Assembly: GCA_039931065.1 (NCBI GenBank)
Contig: JBDTSP010000002.1
Coordinates: 302,551-366,550 of the forward strand
Source of the DNA: CADEED01 sp039931065
Lineage (GTDB): Bacteria; Pseudomonadota; Gammaproteobacteria; Steroidobacterales; Steroidobacteraceae
Reading direction: 5' to 3'
DNA length: 64,000 nt
Every line of letters starts with the position of its first letter. Position 1 is the first letter of the stretch. Both the position numbers and the translations under genes were made by a program. Shown here one piece after another: positions 10,797 to 17,685 of this stretch. The notes below the pieces were generated by a model that was not told the DNA's origin, ran no database searches, and saw only the letters and a program-made list of their open reading frames with translations.

Positions 10797-13703
10797 TCAG
10801 GTACAGAGCAGTTTGAGGTCGCGCAGCCCTTTGAGGCGCGGGTCGGCGGGCACGACGTTCGCCTCGCGCAGCTTCAACGCGATCTCGACGGCTGCCAATG
10901 CTTCAGGCTTATGGCCGAGCCCGAGTTCGGCCTGTGCCAGCCGCTTCTGCGCCTGCGACTCGAGCGCCCAAAGCTCCGGGCGGCGTTTGGACGCGGCCAG
11001 CCGCTCGAGAATCTGCAGAGCGCCGGCGCGTGCGGCCGCGTGCTGCTGGTCGGCGATGTCGACCGCCACGGCCGCAACCTGCATGTAAAGAGTCGCCACG
11101 CGGTCGGGATCTTTCACGTCGGATTCCATCAGCAACCGCATGCCGGCCGCGATCGCGGCGCGCGCTTCTTTCACGCGGCCAAGCGCGGCCAGGGTTTCGA
11201 CGCGAGTAGTCAGGATCAGCACGAGCGGCTGTGCATGCGGCGGTGGAGACTCGCTCAACAACTGCTCGGCACGATCCAGCAGCGGAATGCCCGTAACCGG
11301 TTTGCCGTCTTCCGCTTCCACGGCGGCCAGCTGCCGGGCCACGCTGGATCGATATTTCTTGCTGCCGCCTTTCTCGAGCACCTGCGTGACCGCGTTCAGC
11401 AGCTCGCGGGAGCGCGGCAGATTTCCAGACGCGGTTTGCGCGGTCGCCAGCGCCGTGCGCATCTGCTGCACCCAGTAGTCGTCCGAACCATTGATGCGTT
11501 CGCGGATCGCGAGCGCGCCTTCGATCTCCTGCGCCGCATCGAGATACTTGCCACGCGCCGACAGCAACCGGCCGACTTCGAGCCGTGCGCTGGTCGTGTA
11601 CTGATTCTCCGGCCCGCCCCGAAAATTGAAGATGTCCACCGACTTGCGCATGTGCTCTTCGGCTTCCGGAATGCGATACATCAACTGCAGCGCGTGCGCG
11701 AGCTGTTGATGTCCACCCGCCACGTTGATCGACCGCTCGCCATTGACCAGGCGGGCGAGTTCGATGCCACGCAGGTCAGCAGCGATCGCCTCCTCGAGCC
11801 GGTTTGCGAATTCAAGGGTGCGCCCGAGCCCGAGATGTCCGGACACGAGATTGTCTCCGGGTGTAAATTTCTCGAGGATTTCGATTCCGCGCTTGAAATG
11901 GTCGATCGGCTCTGTGCCCATGCCATCCCAATTTTCATACTGGATGTTGCCGTATTGGACTTCGGCAAAGCCGCGCGTCTGCGAACTCACGTCGCCCAGC
12001 GATTCGAGTAGTTTGATCGCCTTCTGCACCTCGATGATGCCCTCGTCCAGACGGCCCTGCATACGCAGCGACTCGGATGAATGCAGCCAGGCTTCCGCCA
12101 GACGCACATCTTGCGGCCCAAACTTCTCGGTCACGAAACGCACGCGCTCCTGGTTGAGCGCGTCGGCGACCTTGAAGTTTTCCACCTGCATGGTGAGCTC
12201 ACTCATGGTCGACATGAGCTCGACCCGCACGTCGGGCTCGAGCTCGGGGCTTTTCATGACTTCCTGCGAGGCGATGCCGAGCAACTCCTCGGCGGTGGTG
12301 AGCCGCGCCTTGACGCCATCCGGATGACGCAGGCTGTTGGCCTCGAATATCTTGAGCAGGAAATCCTTGGTGGTGGTCGCCTTGGCGGATTCGATCCTGG
12401 CCAGCCGCGCCTGTTCCCGCGCTTCGTGCGCCTGGTACACCACGCCCGCGACACCGAAGCTCGCGGCGATCAACACGCCGGCGGCGGCCGCGACGGCGAC
12501 CCGGTTGCGACGTACGAATCGCGCCGTGCGGTAGGCGCGCGAGCCGGCGCGCGCCTGCACGGGTTCATGCCTGGCGTAACGCGCCAGATCGTCGGCCAGC
12601 GCCGGCACCGAGGCATATCGCTGCTGCGGCACCTTGCGCAGCGCCAGCGATGCGATGTCTTCTAGATCTCCGGTCAACTCGCGCCGCAGACGTTGCGAGG
12701 TCGTTGCGCGCAGGGCGGCAGATTCCTCGCCGGCCTCGCTCGCGGCGCGGCTCAATGGCATCGCATCGTCATGCAGCACCGCATGTTCGAGCTGCGATCC
12801 GCTGAGTGTGTTGCCGTGCGGCCGCACTCCCGCCAGCAACGAATACAACAGCGTGCCGAGCGCGAAGATATCCGTGGCGATCGTGACCGACTCGCCGCGA
12901 ATCTGCTCCGGCGCCGCATATTCGGGCGTGAAGATGCGGCCCGTGACGCGGGTGAGCTCGGTGCGTTCCGCCCCGGCCGCCTCCGCCTCGACCAGTTTGC
13001 CGATGCCGAAATCGAGCAGCTTCACTTCACCCGCAGCCGTCACCAGGATATTGGACGGCTTGATGTCCCGATGTACCACCAGGTTGGCGTGTGCATGGGC
13101 GACCGCCGCGCACACATCGGCAAACAGTTTGAGACGCGCATCCAGGGCGAGCCTGCGCGAGTCGCAGTATTGATCGATCGCCTCGCCGCGGACGTATTCG
13201 AGCACCAGGTACACGACGCCATCCGCCACGCCGGCATCCAGTAGCCGCGCGATATTGGGATGCGTGAGTTTGCCCAGCAATTGCGCCTCGCGCAGGAAGC
13301 GGTCGCGCATCGCGCCGTGTGCGAAGAACGGATGCAGAGTCTTGATCGCAACTTCGCCCTGGTACAAGCCGTCATCACGCCGTGCCAGCCACACCTCGCC
13401 CATGCCGCCGCTGCCGAGTTCTCGCACGATGCGATATGGACCGAGACGCGAATCGGCCCGCAACGCGGCATTGGCATCGGTGGCGCGCGGTTTGGGGGCG
13501 GCGTCGAACTGCATGAACCCCACTCGTGAGGCTTCGAGATCGGCTTCGAGCAGGGCTGCCACGCGGGCGTGCAGATCGGGCCGCGTTTTCGCCAGCTCCG
13601 CGAGCTGTTTTTCACGATCGGGCTGGGTGCTGCCGAGCAACGTGTCGATGACGCCGAGCGCCTCGCGCCAGGGTCCGGTTGCCGTATCGCGGCTGTCGTT
13701 CAT
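10797..13703 (-). CDS. Membrane Ser/Thr protein kinase with C-terminal TPR-like region (module A)
   Basis: 968 residues. An N-terminal ~85 residues are helical. The Hanks-type kinase domain spans ~90-360: glycine loop RELGSGGMGEVW, VAIK Lys at 121, catalytic VHRDIKPSN (Asp 213) and DFG at 231. All key residues are present. A membrane helix near 405-430 (VAVAAAAGVLIAASFGVAGVVY) follows, then ~530 residues of tetratricopeptide-like helices (YLDAAQEIEGALAIRERING, KPEALAAVEIALKLREANV) that would lie outside the membrane. Its ATG overlaps the TGA of the sigma-factor gene (ATGA, 4 bases), so the two are translationally coupled. It likely phosphorylates a regulator of, or controlled with, that sigma factor. 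Confidence 0.92.
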   Translation of the reverse strand: MNDSRDTATGPWREALGVIDTLLGSTQPDREKQLAELAKTRPDLHARVAALLEADLEASRVGFMQFDAAPKPRATDANAALRADSRLGPYRIVRELGSGGMGEVWLARRDDGLYQGEVAIKTLHPFFAHGAMRDRFLREAQLLGKLTHPNIARLLDAGVADGVVYLVLEYVRGEAIDQYCDSRRLALDARLKLFADVCAAVAHAHANLVVHRDIKPSNILVTAAGEVKLLDFGIGKLVEAEAAGAERTELTRVTGRIFTPEYAAPEQIRGESVTIATDIFALGTLLYSLLAGVRPHGNTLSGSQLEHAVLHDDAMPLSRAASEAGEESAALRATTSQRLRRELTGDLEDIASLALRKVPQQRYASVPALADDLARYARHEPVQARAGSRAYRTARFVRRNRVAVAAAAGVLIAASFGVAGVVYQAHEAREQARLARIESAKATTTKDFLLKIFEANSLRHPDGVKARLTTAEELLGIASQEVMKSPELEPDVRVELMSTMSELTMQVENFKVADALNQERVRFVTEKFGPQDVRLAEAWLHSSESLRMQGRLDEGIIEVQKAIKLLESLGDVSSQTRGFAEVQYGNIQYENWDGMGTEPIDHFKRGIEILEKFTPGDNLVSGHLGLGRTLEFANRLEEAIAADLRGIELARLVNGERSINVAGGHQQLAHALQLMYRIPEAEEHMRKSVDIFNFRGGPENQYTTSARLEVGRLLSARGKYLDAAQEIEGALAIRERINGSDDYWVQQMRTALATAQTASGNLPRSRELLNAVTQVLEKGGSKKYRSSVARQLAAVEAEDGKPVTGIPLLDRAEQLLSESPPPHAQPLVLILTTRVETLAALGRVKEARAAIAAGMRLLMESDVKDPDRVATLYMQVAAVAVDIADQQHAAARAGALQILERLAASKRRPELWALESQAQKRLAQAELGLGHKPEALAAVEIALKLREANVVPADPRLKGLRDLKLLCT

Positions 13704-14266
13704 GCGAAACCTTCGGATTCTTTCATGGTGTGTAGAAGATAGGCCCGGGCCTTGGTCCAGTCGCGTTTGACGGTGGCCGGCGAGATGTCGAGAAATGTCG
13801 CGATCTCGTCGATCTCCATGCCGCCGAAGTAGCGCATCTCGACGACGCGATGCGCACGTTCATCGATGCGCTCGAGCGATTCGAGCGCATCCCCCAGCGA
13901 TTCGAGCTGTGGCTCGGTGAAGGACTGCTCGGCGACGCCGGTGCTCAGCGTCAGCATCTTCTGCCCGCCACCGCGGCGCTCGGCGCTGCGCGCACGCACG
14001 TAGTCGATGACCACGCTGCGCATCACACGCGAGGCGTACGCCAGGAAGGCGCTGCGATCGCTCCCGGGAAGCTGTTCCTGCCGGGCGATACGCAGGTAGA
14101 CCTCGTGCACCAGCCCCGGGGCATCCAGCATCGTCATCTGCGACTGACGCGCTAGATGATGTTTGGCGAGCCGGTCGAGCTCGGCGTAGATGCGCGTGAA
14201 GAAGCGCTCGCGCGCCGCGCTCTCGCCGTGCCGTGCCTGTTCGAGGAGTTGCGTGATTTCGCCCAT
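13700..14266 (-). CDS. ECF-type RNA polymerase sigma factor (module A)
   Basis: 188 residues from the ATG at 14266. It fits the Sigma70_ECF/TIGR02999 group: region 2 near LDRLAKHHLA...LVHEVYLRI and MRSVVIDYVRARSAERRGG, and region 4 with VVEMRYFGGMEIDEIATFLDISPATVKRDWTKARAYL as the -35-binding helix-turn-helix. This group is known to sit beside Ser/Thr kinase genes in place of a normal anti-sigma factor. The alternative start at 14317 adds 17 residues that look non-conserved. Its stop overlaps the kinase start by 4 bases. No anti-sigma gene is seen nearby. Confidence 0.9.
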   Translation of the reverse strand: MGEITQLLEQARHGESAARERFFTRIYAELDRLAKHHLARQSQMTMLDAPGLVHEVYLRIARQEQLPGSDRSAFLAYASRVMRSVVIDYVRARSAERRGGGQKMLTLSTGVAEQSFTEPQLESLGDALESLERIDERAHRVVEMRYFGGMEIDEIATFLDISPATVKRDWTKARAYLLHTMKESEGFA

Positions 14267-14435
14267 GGCAACCGGGAATTTACCTGATGGAACCGCAAGC
14301 CTGCCTGTTTCCGCCACTCTTTATATAGGTGTGCGGACGGTTACCATATGGCCGCCCCGGATTGGGGGGCCGCCACCCCGGAATGGCAAGCCGCCGGCGG
14401 TTTCGTTGCATCATTCGGGGATCAAGGAGGTTCAG

Positions 14436-14945
14436 GTGTTCGAACGATTTCTGATCATTGCCGCTTCGCTGGCTGCCGGCATCGCGGGTGCGGCCGGGAC
14501 CTACCCGGTCAAACTACCGGCACCGGGCGGCGAAGTGGTCCTGCCGGACGAGGGCGCGAAGAAGTCGCACGATGAAATGCGTTACGCCGCCGTGCGCCGG
14601 GTCGGCGACATGCTCTATCTATCCGGCGTCATCGTGAATCGGCGCGATGGCGAGGGCAACGACGTCGCCGCGTTCAAGCTGCAGGCGCGCCGGGCGCTCG
14701 AGCGGCTGCGCAGGAACCTCGAAGCGGCCGGCTCCGATTTCCAGCACGTTGTCATGATCAACAGCTTCCACGTCTGGAGCGGGCCGAGTTTCGCGGGCAC
14801 ACGCGACGAACAGTTCCAGGCCTTCGAGTCCGTGATCGGCGAGTTCATGAAGGGGCCGTATCCGGCCTGGACCGCGGTAGGGACGACGGGATTGCTGAGC
14901 GATGGCGGCATCGTCGAAGTGCAGTTGATCGCCAAGGTCAGATAA
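14436..14945 (+). CDS. Exported RidA/YjgF-family protein
   Basis: 169 residues. A GTG at 14436 follows a strong AAGGAGG site with 5-6 bases spacing, and gives a signal peptide (FERFLIIAASLAAGIAGAAG). The mature part has the RidA/YER057c/UK114 pattern: MLYLSGVIVNRRDG, AFKLQARRALERLRRNLEAAGSDF, VVMINSFHVWSG and YPAWTAVGTTGLLSDGGIVEVQLIA. Classical RidA deaminates reactive enamines in the cytoplasm with an Arg in the C-terminal IEIE.IA block; here that position reads VEVQLIAK after GTTGLLSDGG, so the catalytic Arg seems lost. Export and the changed site suggest a binding or different catalytic role. The sigma-factor gene diverges from it. Confidence 0.8.
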   Translation: MFERFLIIAASLAAGIAGAAGTYPVKLPAPGGEVVLPDEGAKKSHDEMRYAAVRRVGDMLYLSGVIVNRRDGEGNDVAAFKLQARRALERLRRNLEAAGSDFQHVVMINSFHVWSGPSFAGTRDEQFQAFESVIGEFMKGPYPAWTAVGTTGLLSDGGIVEVQLIAKVR

Positions 14946-14964
14946 TCTCGAACGCAGCTACCTT

Positions 14965-16107
14965 TTATGCCATTCGCAGGTCGCGCATCACATCGAGCGT
15001 GAAGGTCGTCCCATCCTCCTCCGTGCTCTCGACGCCCACCACGCCGTTGTGCGCTTCGGCGATGGCCTCGACCAGCGCGAGGCCCAGCCCCCAGCCGGAT
15101 TTTCCGCTGAGCGTTGCAGCGGCGGAGCGTTGGTAAGGCTGGAATAACGTGGCCTGTTCGGCCGGCGGAATGGCCTCGCCGAAATTGTGGACGGACAGGT
15201 GTATGCGATCGTGCGTCTCGAGAACGCGCACGGTGATTTGCGAATCGGCGCGGCCGTACTTGAGAGCGTTCTCGATCAGGTTGTGCAGTGCCTGGCACAT
15301 CCTCTTCTTGCTCCAGTACACGGAGATCGGCCGGTCCATCGACAACACCAGGCGTCCCGCCGCGCGCGTTGCGAAATCATCGAGCACTTCCCTGACGAGT
15401 TCACCCGCGTCACCTTCTTGCGGATCGAGGGACATCCTTTCGCCCGCGTTGCGCCGACTCACATCGAGCAGCTCTGAAACCATTCGATCGATCCGGCGCA
15501 TATTGTCCACCGCGCGATTCGCGAATTGCTCGCGCTGCGATTCCTCGGTCGTGCGCCGCATGAGTTCCACGTAGTTCCAGGCGTTGGAGAGTGGCCCGCG
15601 AAAATCGTGGGTCAGTGTCGCGGTGAACAACTCGCGGATACCGTCGTGCACTTTCACGAAGGCGGTCACGGCTTCGGCGATTCCCTCGTCCACCGAGCGA
15701 TGCACGATGGTCCACTCGGCGTCGGTGGGGCTCGCCTCGGCGCGCAGCACCGCCACGATGATTTCGCGGATAAACTGATATTCCTTGATCATTTCACGGA
15801 GCGTGTAGCCGGAGAAGCGCGCGCGCTCGTTGCCGTGCTGATACGCCATGTTCGAGTACTGTGATGCGAATTCTTTGCCACTGTCGGGCGACAGCGCGAG
15901 TGCCAGCCGGGTTATGAACCCCGGCAAAGTGTCGACGATCACCGGGTGCGATACGCCACGCGCACCGGCGAGGGAGCTCTGCGCGCGCTCGCAGAACCGC
16001 GCGAGGATCTTCTCCTTGTTGCGGATGATGACGGCGGGAGTTCCGCCCGCCTCGAGCAACTTGCCGTCGTGATCCTGTGGGGCGTCCATGCCGGCATAAA
16101 AGAGCAT
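14965..16107 (-). CDS. Sensor histidine kinase with RsbRD-like N-terminal domain
   Basis: About 380 residues. The N-terminal ~150 residues (IIRNKEKILARFCERA ... LREMIKEYQFIREII) look like the RsbRD/RsbT co-antagonist N-terminal helical domain, which often senses via a non-haem globin-like fold. HisKA has H-box TLTHDFRGPLSN, then N box NLIENALKYG, a G1-like HNFGEAIPP and G2 GWGLGLALVEA. No membrane helix is seen. I chose the ATG at 16107 because a GGGAG lies just upstream; ATGs at 16089 and 16209 are alternatives, the latter overlapping the divergent hydrolase start. No partner regulator is adjacent, so its output is unknown. Confidence 0.82.
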   Translation of the reverse strand: MLFYAGMDAPQDHDGKLLEAGGTPAVIIRNKEKILARFCERAQSSLAGARGVSHPVIVDTLPGFITRLALALSPDSGKEFASQYSNMAYQHGNERARFSGYTLREMIKEYQFIREIIVAVLRAEASPTDAEWTIVHRSVDEGIAEAVTAFVKVHDGIRELFTATLTHDFRGPLSNAWNYVELMRRTTEESQREQFANRAVDNMRRIDRMVSELLDVSRRNAGERMSLDPQEGDAGELVREVLDDFATRAAGRLVLSMDRPISVYWSKKRMCQALHNLIENALKYGRADSQITVRVLETHDRIHLSVHNFGEAIPPAEQATLFQPYQRSAAATLSGKSGWGLGLALVEAIAEAHNGVVGVESTEEDGTTFTLDVMRDLRMA

Positions 16108-16207
16108 GCTCCCGGCGGCCGCGGTAGTGGCGCTTGGCGATGACGCACAACAATATGCGGCGAACTCCGACAGAACAGGTTGCGGCGAGGCGGCAAGTTG
16201 CGCCTCC

Positions 16208-16948
16208 ATGGCCCTCACCCTGAATACCGACAGCCGCGGTACGGGCGGCACGCCCGTGTTGTTCGTCCATTCCTTTGCCGGCGATCTCACGCATTGGGGC
16301 GCGGCGCGGGAGCATCTGAAACCGACACGCCGCAGCGTAGCTTTCGATCTGTCGGGCCACGGCGCATCACCGGCCGCGCTCGGCCGCTACACGATTCAGG
16401 AGCTCGCGAAGGACATCGCCGCAGTCGCGAATTCGCAGGGCCTCGAGAATTTCGTGCTGGTCGGTCATAGCGCGGGCGCACAGATCGCGACCGAATACGC
16501 GGGGTTGTATCCACAGCGCGTGAAAGCACTGGGCCTCATCGACGCACCGCCCGCTCCCGGCGCGGTGCCGAAAGAGCAAATTCAGCAGTTGCGCGCCGCG
16601 GTCGAAAGCGATCCGTACGGCACGATCGAGCGTTACTGGCGGGAAGGCCCGTTCGTCGGCTCGGACGCGGAAACGCAGATGAAGCTGCTGACATCGTTGC
16701 ACCGGTTGCCGCGCAAGGCGGCGATCGAGCTCACCGAGAGCGGGCTGGAATACGACGCGGCCACGCCGTTGCGCGGCTACGCGGGACCGAAGTTCGCGAT
16801 CGTCACGCCTAACAATGATGCGGAACTCAGCCTGCACAACGCGGTGCCGGAGTTTCAGCACACGGTGATCAAAGGCACCGGGCACTGGATCCACCTCGAC
16901 GATCCGCAGGGTTTCAGCCAGGCGCTGGATCGTTTACTGCCAGCCTAG
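16208..16948 (+). CDS. Alpha/beta hydrolase
   Basis: 246 residues. It has the standard alpha/beta-hydrolase plan: PVLFVHSFAGDLTHWG oxyanion region, FDLSGHGAS, nucleophile elbow VGHSAG (Ser about 98), and the catalytic His in GTGHWIHLDDP near the C-terminus. There is no signal peptide, so it is cytoplasmic. Substrate is not readable; family relatives include esterases, lactonases and haloperoxidase-like enzymes. The start ATG shares bases with the most upstream start of the divergent kinase, so the two control regions overlap. Confidence 0.88.
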   Translation: MALTLNTDSRGTGGTPVLFVHSFAGDLTHWGAAREHLKPTRRSVAFDLSGHGASPAALGRYTIQELAKDIAAVANSQGLENFVLVGHSAGAQIATEYAGLYPQRVKALGLIDAPPAPGAVPKEQIQQLRAAVESDPYGTIERYWREGPFVGSDAETQMKLLTSLHRLPRKAAIELTESGLEYDAATPLRGYAGPKFAIVTPNNDAELSLHNAVPEFQHTVIKGTGHWIHLDDPQGFSQALDRLLPA

Positions 16949-16955
16949 GAGAGAT

Positions 16956-17035
16956 AAAAGGGGACGTGCCTATTTATTGAGCAGCCACATCGCCGCTGAG
17001 TGGCCGGTGGCCAATAAATAGGCATGTCCCCTTTT
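16956..17035. repeat. REP-like palindrome, full copy
   Basis: Arms of 24 bases at 16956-16979 and 17012-17035 pair with one mismatch; each reads AAAAGGGGAC(G/A)TGCCTATTT and onward, with a ~32-base centre containing CCGGTGGCC. It sits in the 109-base gap between the hydrolase stop and the sigma-factor start. A half copy is at 24403-24452. The form is like repetitive extragenic palindromes moved by Y1-type (RAYT) transposases; no such transposase gene is in the window. Confidence 0.75.
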
Positions 17036-17057
17036 CTCGGGCTAAGGTACACGCGCC

Positions 17058-17618
17058 ATGCCGGAATCGGATTCGCTCACGGACCTCATTCATCGCGCCC
17101 AGGCGGGCGACGAAGCGGCGCTGCGCGTCGTGTTCGATGCCACGTACGAAGAACTGCGCGGCCTCGCGCGCTCGCGTCTGCGCAAGGGCAATCGCGACAA
17201 TCTGCTCGACACCACCTCGCTCGTTCACGAAGCCTACCTGCGCTTCGCGGACTCTGGCCGTTTGCGCATCGGTGACCGCGAACACTTCCTGCGCTACGCG
17301 AGTCACGTCATGCGCTCGGTCATCGTCGATTTCGTGCGTGAGCGGATCGCCGAGCGCCGCGGCGGCGACGCGGTACACATCACGCTCAATTCCGAAATCA
17401 TGGAAGCCCCCTCTGCCGGCGAAACCGAAATTCTCAAAGTGCACGAAGCATTGGAAGAACTCGGCCAGCACGACGAGCGCCTGGTACAGATGGTCGAGAT
17501 GCGCTACTTCGCCGGCATGACCGAACCCGAGATCGCGACCGCGCTGGGTGTGAACGAACGCACCGTGCGGCGGGACTGGCAAAAGGCCAGGCTGTTGCTG
17601 GCCGAAGCGCTCAAGTAA
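17058..17618 (+). CDS. ECF-type RNA polymerase sigma factor (module B)
   Basis: 186 residues, same family as the module A factor. Region 2 reads LRGLARSRLRKGNRDNLLD, LVHEAYLRFADSG and MRSVIVDFVRERIAERRGG; region 4 reads MVEMRYFAGMTEPEIATALGVNERTVRRDWQKARLLL. The shared MRSV(V/I)(I/V)D(Y/F)VR and RRDW/KRDW signatures show common descent. It starts 22 bases after the REP-like palindrome and lies 67 bases upstream of the kinase gene on the same strand. It probably directs polymerase to envelope-response promoters under kinase control; targets are unknown. Confidence 0.9.
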   Translation: MPESDSLTDLIHRAQAGDEAALRVVFDATYEELRGLARSRLRKGNRDNLLDTTSLVHEAYLRFADSGRLRIGDREHFLRYASHVMRSVIVDFVRERIAERRGGDAVHITLNSEIMEAPSAGETEILKVHEALEELGQHDERLVQMVEMRYFAGMTEPEIATALGVNERTVRRDWQKARLLLAEALK

Positions 17619-17685
17619 CCCGCGTTGTCCGGATTTCGCGCGCCAATACGTTAACAACGGCACCGCAGGTTCCGGAGTCGCCGCC

